A stretch of DNA of 64,000 nucleotides from Glandiceps talaboti (GCF_964340395.1 NC_135561.1:17895240-17959239); one strand, 5' to 3'; shown: positions 50,290-62,820, counted from the stretch's first letter. Notes: a model not told the origin generated them from the sequence alone. Made by a program: numbers and translations.

Positions 50290-51430
50290 AAATATTTAGA
50301 TCCACGATATATATTTAAAGACACAGTTTACAAATACGCAGAAGGTGGTAATGTCACTGAATGTGATTATCGGCATTACTCTAGCCTTCTGAATAATGTA
50401 TACCATTCCTAATGCAAAGCAACAATCCCATAGCAGTTTGCTAATGGAAATCTCAAAGCATAAAAATCTCTTGATAAAACATCTTCACATCAACATGTCC
50501 ATCCACACTTTGATGTACATTCCTCAAACCTAGAGTTACAAGTATAACCTGTTTGTTTATAACACAAGCCTTGCCCCTTACTTTCACGTGTCTTCATAAC
50601 AAAAACACAAGTTTATAACCCCCCCCCCCCCCATCACAAGGCCTGTGATAAACTTGAGAGAAACTTTTGCATAGTTTGTTGATGACTAAAAAGAACATAT
50701 GTGACAATAGACATCTGACAGTATAAATTAACATAAATTAACTGCTTGGCGTCAATAAGACAGAGTTGTCCATGTTCAAAACCCATCCTCAAGGGTGTGA
50801 CTTGTTTTATATATCAGCTATTGGGAGTATACATAGACAAGTATTGATTAATCAATTCCACACTGACACATTTTAATAAAAGCAAGTTAGTTATTATCAC
50901 ATTGTTATCTGACTAATTGAAAAGTTTATTGCTTCATGCTCCAGTTTAGTATAATTAAGTCTTCCTAACTGTTTTTCACATGTTAATTAACTCTCAACTA
51001 CCTTATGGCAATTGTTTCTCAGTATGTATTGATTAACTCTGAAAAGGATAGCTAACAGTTCATCTTGACAATTTAACTACTGGTTTTGAACAGTTAAGTT
51101 TTTTCTCAACGTTTTTCATTACATGTTTAATAATTGACTCAACTTCAGTCAGAAAGGTTATCAACTGATACTGTTCACTTAAGCAATTTATCCTTTTCTC
51201 TGCTTTTAATTGAGTTCAGCAAACTCTAAATCTTCCTCCCAGATGTGTTAACTCATTAGTTGTACTCAATGGTAATCAGAATATTCATTTGTCAAGAATT
51301 TCACATAAAGTAAAGTTAACTTTCTTCTCATAATAACAGTAACATGTGAAACATTGAAATGATAAATGGATGATGTGAATATAATTCCAGAGAGTCAAAA
51401 ACCATGAAGTGATTCAGAAACTAATATTCA
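50290..51430. other. no gene seen; AT-rich sequence with a 14-C run at 50619-50632
   Basis: Only chance frames were found. Candidate intron. Confidence 0.5.
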
Positions 51431-51439
51431 ACGAATTAC

Positions 51440-51550
51440 CTTCTTGCCTGCCTCATGATGAGGAACTTCTAAAGTAAATGGTAGCAGTGGGAGAGAAGTC
51501 CTTGGAGTGTAATTGTTTTTTCTGAGTGATAAAGAGCCAGATGGAGCACA
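51440..51550 (-). CDS. candidate internal exon, 111 bp (37 codons)
   Basis: The minus strand reads CAPSGSLSLRKNNYTPRTSL and then PLLPFTLEVPHHEAGKK. It sits between TTTGTGGCAG and AAGAAG|GTAATT, phase 0 in and 0 out. GC is about 47% in a 35% background. The Ser/Pro/Arg-rich first half looks like a disordered segment, and the second half could be a strand. It joins in frame to the candidate at 45.5 kb. Function unknown. Confidence 0.38.
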
Positions 51551-51559
51551 CTGCCACAA

Positions 51560-52600
51560 AGGTGTCATTAAATTTTAGAAAATAAGAAAAGCAGTGTAAG
51601 TCAGCAGCTGAAAATTTACAAATTGCACTGTGTTATCTACACATTTCTTGACAAAACAGATGAGCCTGTTTTCTGGTTCTGTATATAATATTGTATCAAT
51701 ATCAGCAGCACTATACAGCTCATCAACAATGACAGCATTAAAATGAGTTCAAATGACAATGTTTTTAATCATAATAAGCACCCCTGTATATAATAAATGC
51801 CACCTCCAGCTGACATTACATCAAAAACATTCTGATACACTGCATAAACAAAACAGGGACACTTCCTTTTTTATTTACCTTATAAGTATTTAATATTTGA
51901 GATGAATGAAAAAGCACTTTGTTGCATACAATTAAACCTGCTATAAGATTTTTTGCCAAGGCTCCTAAATAGATAATTTCAACCTTATTTCACTAATCAT
52001 TTTACATAGTTCACTCCTTCTTAGCCCCTTCTGGACAGTAACAGTTTGGACTAAAAAAAAGTTATATATCTACATCATAAATACAGCTTCAGATCTTTTT
52101 TAATAACTTTCTGAACTTATTGTCACCTGCATGGCTTATCTCTGGCACTTCAAGAGTGCAATTTTGGTACTATGCAAAACAATTACTTAGGTTTAAAGAT
52201 TATTCTCATACAAACATTGACATGACCAGTATGGATTCTCCTAGTCTCCCATATGTTTGACAGTGTTTTCCCATTTCTCTTCCAGCGGTTTCCCAACCTA
52301 ACACACCATCACCATAAATTTGTATTTGTTTTTTGTTTTCATGATAATTCTCTTTGAGTGACATTTCTCAGGGTATGCAGACAGCATGTTGTCCTTTAAA
52401 CACAGCACAAAACAAGATGAAATACTATACTGGAGGGGGTTTGACATTAGCGGCACTGTAAGACTCAGATGCTGTATCACATAGTAGTATCGATACCACT
52501 TTTACCAATATCATATACATTGGTTTGGTAATATATCACATGCCAGCTGTAGTGTCATCTACATGTATATTAAGTTGTCTCAATGTCGTACTGTTTATTA
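51560..52600. other. no gene supported; AT-rich sequence
   Basis: Minus-strand frames near 52430-52480 ([14 protein letters not shown]) and near 52255-52295 (VGKPLEEKWENT) look protein-like, but their splice sites are weak and phases unsettled. Confidence 0.3.
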
Positions 52601-52629
52601 TGTACAATTCATCATGGCTAGATACATGG

Positions 52630-52630
<1 letters not shown>

Positions 52631-52714
<84 letters not shown>

Positions 52715-52801
52715 CTGTCAACACACACACACACTGTACAGAGAGATGGACATACATACATACATACATACATACATACATACATACATACATACATACA
52801 T
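52631..52801. repeat. compound microsatellite: (AT)n, (AC)n, (CATA)n
   Basis: About 40 AT dinucleotides end at 52711, then (AC)n at 52722-52734 and 12.5 CATA units at 52751-52800. Four ORFs with YI/IY or TYIH repeats are artefacts. Length is likely polymorphic. Confidence 0.97.
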
Positions 52802-53464
52802 AGACAGATACAGACAGCACACACACAGATGCATGAATGCAGCCTATAGTAGATTTCAGCATTGTGGTGATGTAGTCAGAAAACAGCCTGGCAGACAAAT
52901 ATCAAACAGACACATTTATAACATACATGTATAATGTGGGTTACCTTAGCAGACAAGGAAACATAAACCCCCCCCCCCCCCCCACACACACATACATGTG
53001 CATACCGGTACAAATATAAACAAGTACCTTGATAAGAGACAGAGATTGAACATCAGACATCATACACATATTTTTGACACACTACAATATAATATTACAT
53101 AACTTTATGCATGATGTATTATCTATTTTATGTATAAATATATGCCATTAACATAATTTATATCAGAAATATTTTGACAATTGCACAATATGTTTATACC
53201 TACAATTATAGTCTTTCAAATTAGATACTTTACACTTGAAGAGAACAAAAACTGCAAACTCCTAAATCATTTGAGGAGAAAAAAAGTAAGAAGTAAACTT
53301 TAACTCTATAACCTGATTTCTAGAAAATCTATTCAATGAAGAATGAAAATCGCATAATAGGGTATATATGGTGAAGACATAGAGTCTAATAACTTAAATT
53401 GTACAAGTCTTCATAGAGGCAACACTCCCCCCCCCCCATACTATACTTCCAATGCTAGTGCATG

Positions 53465-53700
53465 CCTGATAAGATGGGGGTAGACACTTGAATGGGGTCT
53501 TTATGTTTTACAGTTTTGAGCTCAATACCATAATTATTATTTTCAACTACAAATATGGCTGCCATTTGGTCAAATTCGCATATGTCGTAAAACAAACTGA
53601 CATGCATATGTCCCATATGTCATGTCACCTTTGTGCCAGGTTTGAAAGTAGTCAAGGTTTTCATTTAAAAACAATAAAATTATCTAGAAAAATGGTTTCA
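53465..53700 (+). repeat. fifth copy of the 22.7-23.9 kb dispersed repeat
   Basis: GGGGGTAGACACTTGAATGG, TTTTACAGTTTTGAG, CTACAAATATGGCTGCCATT and CATATGTCCCATATGTCATG match the cluster members, especially the copy at 23.7-23.9 kb. It extends further 3' (TTTGTGCCAGGTTTGAAAGT). Confidence 0.8.
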
Positions 53701-53709
53701 ATTATCCTC

Positions 53710-55700
53710 TAATAAAGACATTGGAAGGCAAAATGAAGGGAAATTATTACTTTTCCGATTTTCATTCATTGTTCACATTTCTAAAATAATGAATACTTTT
53801 TTAGATTATATAAGTGTGTAAACGCAATCTCAATAATGTTGCCAACATTTTGTCTTGATGACTACTACAGGTATAATCTGTCTTTTTGAATTCTGTATAT
53901 TTCCTCTCCTTATGGTCTGGTTTTGAATTCCTTGTGTCCAAGGTATGGGAGATGGGGCATGGTGATGTCTTAAAGAATCAGTTAGGCTTTGAAAAGTACA
54001 CATGATGCACAGAAATCAAACTATTAGTACAATGTAGGTGTACTTTTTCCTGTGAAACTACACTGCAAATCAACAAGTATCCATTAGGAAATTACTGAAG
54101 ATTCTCATCAAAAAGAATATCAGAACATTTTTTTTACCAACATGACTGTTGATTCCTAGCAAATAGAAATACAGTATGTCTTTCAACCATGCCTTACGTT
54201 ATTTGATCTCAAAAGATAATATTCATACTTGGCATAAACAAACAACAAAAAATGGGCCAGACTCTATCGGCTGGCTTGAGAATGCAGCGACTTGAAACTT
54301 ACAGTTAATGCATCTGTCAACATTCATTACTTGTGTGTGTGTGTGTGTGTGTGCATGTGTGTGTGTGTCAACTATCTGACTAGGACGTAATATTCTTGTA
54401 AAAATACCTCATTACTTACATTACAGCATATCTGTGTGATGAATAAGGAGTGCAAGTACTGGAAGTAATCCATCATTTGGTGTACTCCATATTCTGACAC
54501 AACTGATGGTGTTCAATTCTTCACTTGCATACCAAATACCAACAAAGGTGTTATGTAGTCTTATCACAATCAATACAATTCTCCCAAACATAATATTTAC
54601 ATAGTAAGAACCATTTTCTCTGGTGACTAGAAACAGTGATTTTCAATGAAATGTGTAAGGGTTTTGTTTCTACCATTCTTTATTTTCCGCCATTTTTCCA
54701 TGGAGTGGACACTATTTGCATGGTGTTTTTTAGCTGGAATTCAAATATTTTTAAATCTAATTTAATGGAATGAATGTCGAGCATAATATGCTTTCAGAAC
54801 AAAATATTTTCCATGGATTTGAAGTCACACATTGCAATTCCCACTTTAAATGAAATACTTTCAATGGACTGAATATTATACAAATCTTGCTTGAAAAAAA
54901 AAATCCATGAAATGAATGTCATACATTACACTTCCAGTTTTAAATCAAACATTTGATAAGTTGCAATACCAGCTTCAAATTCACCTTAAAGCATCTTAAA
55001 GAATTTGTACAAACTCAGAATACGCATGCGTTGACTGTAATATATATATATAACATAAAGAAGTCATTGCATAAAGCTAATTAAACCTGGCTATGCTGTG
55101 TTATACTGCCATCAGTGATCAATACTAACTATGTTTGACCACTAGAACACAATGACACCATTTCCTTTCTACATAATAATCACATTAGATTGAATGAATA
55201 GAGCATCAATTAAAAGCCACATACAGCAATCAATGATGATTAAACTAATTTGTGGTCTTGCCTGGAGGACACGTACTCCATTACATGTAAAAGTAAAATG
55301 CAAGCAATGCTATACAATTATGTATGTTTCTCAAATGATTCTCTTCACTCTGCCATGTGAAGCAAAGTATGAGTAGCCTAAGGGGCTTTGTCAATTACAG
55401 TTGAGACAATCAGTAACATAGATCCTCATGTCATGATTAATTCACAGCTAAATGAAGAAAGATTTATAAACAAGTATCAAGAATTCTTTGTGCTTGCCAT
55501 ATCTCTCTAGACTGAAGAAAACTTGAGATAACAGAAAATAATTATCAAATGTAAACAAAACTGATGACATCATACAAAATACATTTTTCTACACCCAAAC
55601 ACAAGATGTAGGAATAAATTACATTTTTTGAAAATTTCGGCCTCTGAATAACACAACTTTCAAACAATGACATAAAATGTATACAAAAATTATACTCACA
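53710..55700. other. no gene seen; AT-rich sequence
   Basis: A perfect GTAAGT donor occurs on the minus strand near 54300, but only a tiny frame precedes it. Palindrome ACGCATGCGT near 55023. Confidence 0.45.
54333..54369 (+). repeat. (GT)n microsatellite
   Basis: About 17 GT units with one GCAT interruption. Confidence 0.95.
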
Positions 55701-55708
55701 TCTATGCT

Positions 55709-56329
55709 ACTATGCATCCTTAACAACAAGGATCCGATAATGTCATACATTACATGTATTACATATTATACTCACATGATGTAATAACTAATAACAAGTA
55801 TCATTTATATCAAAAATACATTTTGTAATTCTTTATATATACGTATTCATATACACTATGCAATGGAATACATTTTCAAAGTAAGACTCGCATTCAGTCA
55901 TTAAAAATCAACACTAACATTGTATCAAGTATTTTCTTTTAATAATGTTAATAACAATAGTGACAGCTGTAGTGGTACAACACAGATACAATATATTTAA
56001 TGGTTTTAATCAACGTAGGAACATGATGACAGTCTTTGAGGTGAAAAAAAAGATAATATATTCATACATCAATGTTCTAAACTAATACAATTTTTCTAAT
56101 ATTTCCATTAATTCTTTGTAAGTCCTCAGAAGATTACATTTATATCAAGGAATGTATACTATGAATCAAACAAAATAAAACAGATCAAAGCTCTTTCAGC
56201 GTCTCTATCAACAATGTTACTTTATTATTGAATAATTTTGCCTGCTTAATTTTGGACAATAATGGTAGAATGAAACTTACCTGAACAAAAATTATCAAAA
56301 TTTTGGCTTATAAATGATTCAATTATTAT

Positions 56330-56369
<40 letters not shown>

Positions 56370-56680
56370 TTGATAGATTTAATTCATGATGGTAGTTATG
56401 GAATTGCTATATACATAATATATGCTGTAAAGAAACCATTACAGTGAGGTAACCTATTAGTTGAAATCGATCTAGTAAGTTCTCTACTCATTGTATTAGG
56501 CTAAGAATCCAACCTAAAAGTTGTGATTCTTACATGTATTATATTATGTGGGAAACTAAACATATTGATATTTCCATCATTTGTTGCCATGTTTCTAAAG
56601 CTCTAACAAAAACACTACTTTGTATACTTTACATTGTAATGTATGACATTATCGGATCCTTGTTGTTAAGGATGCATAGT
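55709..56680. mobile_element. about 970-bp element bounded by a perfect 46-bp inverted repeat
   Basis: 55709-55754 and 56635-56680 are exact reverse complements (outer end ACTATGCATCCTTAACAACA, inner end GTCATACATTACA). TA dinucleotides flank CTATGCATCC at both outer ends, as in Tc1/mariner-type insertions. No transposase frame is seen between the arms. The interior holds an (ATCA)n array. Perfect arms imply recent insertion or gene conversion. Confidence 0.8.
56331..56368 (+). repeat. (ATCA)n microsatellite
   Basis: About nine perfect units inside the inverted-repeat element. Confidence 0.95.
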
Positions 56681-56699
56681 AACCTAGAGAAAATCTACC

Positions 56700-57790
56700 T
56701 AACTGTCCAACTCATTTTTGTTCGGCTGAGAGGAATTTTTACAAAAATTATGGTAATTACTGTATAGGAAACTATAGGAGTATAAACATATTTGTAATGC
56801 CATTATTAGTTACCAGGTTTCTCCAACCCCAGCGAAAAAACAAGTGTACATGTATATTTATGACATCATCACACCCTGAAGAACACCCAGAGTGTTTTTT
56901 CTTCTGTTTGAGACATCATTGTACATGATTGATTATGCTAATAGAAGTCTACATTCTACAGCTGCACCATGTCTCTACCTTTCATGGAATTAATGATTGT
57001 ATTGCCTGGAACTGTGTATTTTACTTTCATACATATATAGACTTAGTGATGATGGATACGCTTATCCACTTGAAGTAAATGTTCTTGATGACATGTACCT
57101 CAAAATGATGTAGATATAAATACTTGGCAATGAAATCACAACCTAAAATGGATCTCTCAAATGAAGAGTGATGACAAAAAGATTGGACACAGCGCATCTG
57201 ATAAACCATTTCTAAATTGATAAAAATTACGGAGACCTAGATCAACTCAATAGATAAAACCGTTTGCCGCCATGTTTGATATATGAGCTTTATTTTCAGT
57301 GCATCAAGAAGGAAAATTTGAATAATATACCAAGTAGTTGTAACATGAAAAGTATAATATATGGTGAGGAAATAAGTTGTGATCTTTAATATTGGACATG
57401 ACTTATCCTTTCATATTTTGAATCGAGTACAAAAAAAAAAAAAAAGTCAGCAAAAAATTACATGAAATAAAGTTCAAATTTCTATTTACAATAGCAGTCC
57501 TACAATTATCATTAATTATCTGTCTCATTTTATCTGGTACAATATTTTGAATTCTTTCATAAATCATCACAGAATTATTCAGTAATAATAAGTTCTCAAT
57601 TTGTCTGGCATACTTTCACAAAGTTTATGAGCATCATAAAAATTCCAGAACTGTAACCTCGTTTTGCAATTAATGACATGTACCTTTGAATTGCGATTTC
57701 TCAGGTTTGATATCAGGAACAATACATAATAATTTTTGCTAAGATTTGACAATCTGTAATATAAGTGCTGGAGTTGTATAAATTTCCATA
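56700..57790. other. no gene seen; AT-rich sequence
   Basis: Chance frames only. Poly-A run at 57431-57445. Confidence 0.5.
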
Positions 57791-57792
57791 CC

Positions 57793-58000
57793 TTGGTACC
57801 TTAAGTTTTGGTTGGTCTCGTATCATAATATTAGCAGGTTTGAGTGCCATAATACTGGTGGGCATCATGCTATAATATTGGTGGGCCTTGTACCTTAATT
57901 TTAATGGCAACTAAACAGAGGGGGTATCATGTAAAAACTTGCAGCTTCTCAATACCTTGCACCATAATGTTAATGGGCTTTAATGTACCATAATTTCAGT
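57793..58000. repeat. degenerate 24-bp tandem repeat
   Basis: CATAAT(A/G)TT..TGGG-like units recur with a 23-24-bp period at 57801, 57825, 57849, 57872 and 57896, and again at 57965 and 57989. Confidence 0.65.
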
Positions 58001-58466
58001 GGGGAAAAACGGTCAAATACCCAGGGAAATCGGGAACATTTCACCTGTATGAACTCCCAAAAAGAGATACATATGCATGTTTAGGGCACGTGACTACAAC
58101 AGACCATGTAATAATTCCTATAATATGTTTGTAAAAGACGATCCTTAATCTTAATTTTTGATGATCAAACTCTAAACGAATGATTTCCATGGAGAGAACT
58201 GAATTGTTTCCATTAAGTCTGATGTTTTCTTTTGATCTTGAAAACATGATTGTACCATTTTACATTCATTTATTTTTTACACCTGCTACTTTGACAACCA
58301 TATCGTGAAAGTGATGTTAAGACACAATCTGTTGAAGTAGTTGATGAAAAGGACAGGTGTTTCCTTTCATAGTCCTTTCTTTGATCTTGAAATTGTGTCT
58401 GTTATGCTTTGGATAAATATTTCAGTTCTCAGAAAAATTCAGTTAAGTGGATTCCTTATTACCCAC

Positions 58467-58515
58467 CATGCAATAGTTCTTGTGCCTTCTGAGCATGTGC
58501 AAAACGGTTTTCAGG
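58467..58515 (-). CDS. candidate internal exon, 49 bp, strong splice sites
   Basis: The flanks are among the best in the window: acceptor GATTTTCAGTTTTCAG and donor ATG|GTGGGT on the minus strand. Two frames are open. One reads PENRFAHAQKAQELLH (phase 0 in, 1 out), the other LKTVLHMLRRHKNYCM (phase 2 in, 0 out). The second would fit the phase of the 51.4 kb candidate. Which frame is right cannot be decided here. Confidence 0.32.
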
Positions 58516-59307
58516 CTGAAAACTGAAATCAAGATAAACCAATGAATCAAGGAGGATATGAAATATGAAAATGATCAGGGTACTGAAAATGGTGAATAAA
58601 TTAAGGATGGTTGATAATAAAAACAGGCAATATATTAAAGATATTTTGTTAGGAGTGGTACGGAAACCTTGCTATTTTGTTAGGATGACCCTATAGAATC
58701 GAATTTAATCCTTTCACTCGGCAACCCTTTTACACGAAAAATACTAAAACATATAATTTTTTATTTTTAAATTAATAATCATGATAATTTTTATTTATAT
58801 CTACTCTTTATTTTGATCTAAGATCATGGAAAGAATGTCTGTAAAAATGCATGTATCAAAAAATTACCATTTTACATACTTTTCCTGAAAATAAAATTCC
58901 AATATTTTGGGAAAAAATAGAAATGTTGCATGGAAATAAATTGTACCATTGTCAGATTAGTTAATGCACATACATACCAGTATCTTTGTTGCTTTGTACT
59001 GTGTGTAGGAAAATACCAGATTTCAAAAAGATTTTTGGAGTTCTCATCATAGTTGTGATACACACAAACAAGTTAGTGTGAAGAAAGCTAGCTTTCTATT
59101 CTAGGGCTTAGATTAATATAAGCTAATACTGTAAGGCTATCAATATACCTCATGGAAACTCAGACTTTACCAGTTAACAGCCCTTGACAAAAAATGTGTA
59201 CAATTTGTGTCTCTTTATTTGAGGGGTTCAGAAATCACAAGTCTGCATTATGACTGTTGGCTCTTCTAGCTGTCGCCAACAATCCCAGTACACAAATAAA
59301 GAAACAC

Positions 59308-59378
59308 CTGCCCCCTTTGAGTTATGGTGATGGCATTCATAACTTGTTATTGAACATAAATCAAACGGATACTCGGAT
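59308..59378 (-). CDS. candidate internal exon, 71 bp
   Basis: The minus strand reads SEYPFDLCSITSYECHHHNS then KGA. It lies between a CCTCGTACAG acceptor and a CAG|GTGTTT donor, phase 2 in and phase 1 out. The same frame stays open for more than 70 codons around it, which is unusual at this AT content, so the real exon could be longer. Its phases do not fit its neighbours as called. A plus-strand frame is also open. Confidence 0.25.
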
Positions 59379-59891
59379 CTGTACGAGGACTCGGAAATCC
59401 AACCACATACATGTATATGTAATAGTTCACACCTTCCATTTCCTCCACTACAAAGTATTCCATTGAACTCAACAACCCTTCAGTGCTCTACCAGAAATGC
59501 ACATAGCAACTGCTTCGATACACATGATAAAATGAATAATAGAAAGAAATATGTAATCTGATATACAACATGAATTTTACAATCGGAAAGGCAGCTTTTG
59601 ATGAAAATAAAAAAACGTTTGGACTACTGATATGTATGGAAAAGAATATATGAGATGCTTGATGAGTTTATATATAGCATGTTTTATCTGCAATAAAATT
59701 TCACCTATTACTGAGTTTTTGTTAATGGTCGTTGGTTGGTGAAATGTACCTTAGTCCCCCAGGCAAGTTGCCATGATGGTTCTTTAACATTATAGTTACA
59801 TATAAAGAAAACTGTCAATTGTGACAGATTTTGACTCTTGTGTTCTGATATTATCAATAACATCACTAGAATCAGTAAGGGGTTGTCTCAC

Positions 59892-60002
59892 ATTGTAGCA
59901 GTTGGCTCATCAAGTGAAATTTGTTTGGTTCATCACCCTGCTTTTGCCTCAACATATTGCTGCGATGATATGCAGCTCTCGACTTCCGCAACAAATGATG
60001 CA
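59892..60002 (-). CDS. candidate internal exon, 111 bp, basic
   Basis: The minus strand reads HHLLRKSRAAYHRSNMLRQK and then QGDEPNKFHLMSQLLQ. The donor is AAT|GTGAGA, which is good. The acceptor AAACTAG has a poor pyrimidine tract. Phase is 1 in and 1 out. GC is about 46%, well above the flanks, and the peptide is charged and mixed rather than the N/I/K/Y-rich translation expected of random AT-rich DNA. The family is not recognised. A plus-strand frame is also open across the same bases. Confidence 0.35.
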
Positions 60003-60197
60003 CTAGTTTATTTTTGGCTGAATATTCTGTTTTAATAAAGTGCTTATATTTTCATTTTGTGTAATTATTTGGACATCTTTTGTCGTGAAAGTGAAGACTC
60101 TACATTGTATAACTGTGAAAATGCACCTCTGCAATTTGCAGACCATGATTTTCCCCCTTCTCCATTTCTCACCATCACAACATCCCATGACTTTTAC

Positions 60198-60281
60198 TAT
60201 AAAGTAATAATCTGAGACAGTACCATAGCAGGATGACATGGCCTAGTCCCCAATTTGTAATTTCATTCGTTATTTCCACCT
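60198..60281 (-). CDS. candidate internal exon, 84 bp, hydrophobic
   Basis: The minus strand reads VEITNEITNWGLGHV followed by a W/L-rich stretch (ILLWYCLRLLLY). It lies between a TTTTACAG acceptor and a GTAAAA donor, phase 1 in and phase 1 out. It joins in frame to both the 60934-61022 and 59892-60002 candidates. The leucine-rich end could be a membrane segment or a buried helix. A plus-strand frame is also open here, so openness alone proves nothing. Confidence 0.25.
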
Positions 60282-60933
60282 CTGTAAAACTCACTATTAC
60301 ATTCGTATTACAAACTGTTTTAACCCCACAAATTTATGGTCATGATTTCCACATAAATGTCTCCCTAAGTGACTCTAAAAGAGCAAAACAAATTCCAATC
60401 ATTAATTATCACCATATATTACAAAGTACTGACAGTTGTATTTTCAAATTTCAATTTTAAATTATTCAACACATGACATGTATTCTGACTGAATTGGAAT
60501 TAAGAGGATTACCAGTAATTTAAAAAAAAAATGTCACTTTCATCTCTGATCCTGTTTAATTAGTCTGAAGGACTTCATACAGGACAGGAAGGACATTTAG
60601 TAAATGAGATAGCAGTAAATTACATACACTAAAGACATTAATCCCTATAAAATGATATGTCATCAAACAATTTGAATGTTTGATAAGGCTCTTCAAATTG
60701 ATGTCTTGCAAATAATATCAGTATATTATATTAAATATTTAATCCGAATGAGTGTGATCTGTGGCAGGATATTTTCAACAAATCCTAAAGCTTTACAGCT
60801 TTTCATTAATTTATCATATTTCGTTCTCCTTAAAACCACATTTTAATATGTTACATTTCAGAAAATGCATGTAATATTCACTAGTATGTCTATTTGCTAA
60901 TTAAAGACAAGTAATTTATCCAGATAATAGAAC

Positions 60934-61143
60934 TTAAATAAAGGGTTGATTTATGGCCGCTGACAATCTTTCGACATTCTACTGTGGATTTCAAATTCAC
61001 AGCTCGTTTATCAAATAGCTCTCTGAAAACTAAGCCACTTAAAGTTGCACAAGCCGAGTTTATACGTTTTAAAATGTAATTTTTGCTGTATTTACTTACT
61101 CAACGCATACTTAACCATCACTTACAATTGACTGATTTGAAAC
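60934..61143 (-). CDS. candidate internal exons: 89 bp (60934-61022) and an 18-bp micro-exon (61126-61143)
   Basis: The 89-bp candidate follows a good acceptor (TTAGTTTTCAG) and reads ELFDKRAVNLKSTVECRK and on to HKSTLYL. It starts after a phase-2 intron and ends in phase 1 at a weak GTTCTA donor. The frame stays open further, to a stop well downstream. The micro-exon lies between TGACTTTCCAG and a perfect GTAAGT donor, is 18 bp (a multiple of 3), and its phase-2 reading fits the next exon. Function unknown. The weak donor is the main doubt. Confidence 0.28.
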
Positions 61144-61199
61144 CTGGAAAGTCAGACATAACTTATAAATGATACAATCACGATGATGTAATTTTACGA

Positions 61200-62820
61200 T
61201 GACATAATTTTTTTACACATACTATAAAATTGTCAAGGAAATCCCTGCTATGCAATAAACTATTCTATAAAAACAATGTCTGCAGACAAGCATAATGTCA
61301 TAACAATTTGCATTAACATCAACATTATACTAGAATAGTTTATTCAAATTTTTTTTATAACAATCGTTCAAGTGAGATTTAATATATTGGTATTTTCACC
61401 TGAATAAAAAGTTTATAAATTTCACTTATGCAATTTATTAAACTTTTAATGCTAACCTCTGATTCTGACTTGTAAAATAACTCTGAAAATAATATCAACC
61501 TCAAAATTCCCCCTATTCCATCATTTATTCAAAATTGCTTAAATCCAATTTCATTTTTTTTTTATCATCATACAGTGCCATTACAAGGAGTCATTGCACT
61601 TTTAAGAGAATCATCGAATTTCTAATTTTGTTAAAATGTCCAACTGTTATTTTTGATTCACCTATTTTTAAATAATCAAAGTTAAAGCCCTAATAAGGAG
61701 TAGTAATTTTGTGCTATTTTTACTTCAGACAAACAGATACACAGACAGTCAGAGATACACACATGCATGCATGCATGCACGTTCATACACACACACTCAA
61801 TGTTTACCATGCTTATATCACTACTAAACATAGGTTGTGCTACAGAGCCTATACTACCAAATACATGAATAAGTAGGCAGGCTGGTTGTATGCATGACCA
61901 TGGAATGTCCTTGTACTAGATACTTATGTATGGATTAGAATAGCTGCACTGAATGACAAGAATTCAGTATTAAGACTTACAGATCAGTGATTGATTACTG
62001 ATTAGTACAAATATATGGCTCGACTGCTGGTCTATACACAACTCAAGTCTTCATGTCATGAGTAGTTGTAACTTTTCACTGTTTTTTCAGTAATTTTTGC
62101 ACATTGGAAATTATACACCACCATTTCAGATGACTGGAAATAGTTCAATTCTTGAAAAAGTTGAATTAATTATGAATATTTACTGTACACCTTTAATAAT
62201 ACTAAAAAATCGATGGCAACGTTTACATATGCACTGGCTTGATGTACTTGTTTGTTTGTTTGTTTGTTTGTTTGTCAACAAATTAGAATGTCGTGGGATG
62301 TTAACATTATTTGGTCACTTTATAAGTCAATCATTGCACTCAGTGCAAGTACAATATAGGTGGAAAATATCAGCAAATACTTTGAAATATACCATTCAAG
62401 TTACAGCTGTATGCATATCGAATTCTTCCACGATTATAATTCTACATGAGCTGTGAATGAAACATACTGTTCTGACTTTCAAGTTACATACACATTCATT
62501 GCCTTGCATGATTACATAGATGCCGATTAAGTAACTGAATGGCAATCTCTACAAATAAAACTTGGGGTGAATTTGGTCTTGTCGGTACTATTAGACCAAC
62601 TATCTACATCTGGATTGATCTGTCGTATGATTAATCTAGGCTTGGTCTACAGTGCTCAGTTTTACTTTGATTAATTCACACACATTGCTGTAATTCACAC
62701 ACGACAGCCAGATTCCAAAATATGACCTTACCATAACCTTCCCACAAAAAGTACAATCAGGCATCATATATTATGTCTCTTCTGTCAAACGTGAGAAAAT
62801 TCCACGATTGAGATAAAACT
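61200..62820. other. no gene supported; AT-rich with small microsatellites
   Basis: (GCAT)n at 61763-61779 and (TTTG)n at 62247-62275. Minus-strand frames near 61870-61930 and 62620-62760 look partly protein-like but were not called. Confidence 0.4.

Larger units (their letters stand above)
1232..61143 (-). other. putative long minus-strand transcription unit (unidentified gene, mostly intron)
   Basis: Candidate short exons (18-157 bp) with AG/GT boundaries and one open frame each lie on the minus strand from 61.1 kb to 1.2 kb. They are richer in GC (about 40-50%) than their surroundings. The longest phase-compatible run covers 51.5 to 37.0 kb. Shorter compatible runs lie at 61.1-59.9, 18.8-13.0 and 11.4-1.2 kb. 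Phases do not join between 34.7, 33.1 and 32.9 kb, nor between 59.9, 59.3 and 58.5 kb, so exons are missing or some calls are wrong. The largest implied intron, 32.9 to 18.8 kb, is about 14 kb. No domain was recognised. Strong-looking splice pairs are expected by chance at this scale, so this is an inference. Confidence 0.35.

Noticed and set aside
52525-52934. ORFs with YIYIY and TYIHTYIH repeats
   Set aside because: Pure translation of (AT)n and (CATA)n microsatellites.
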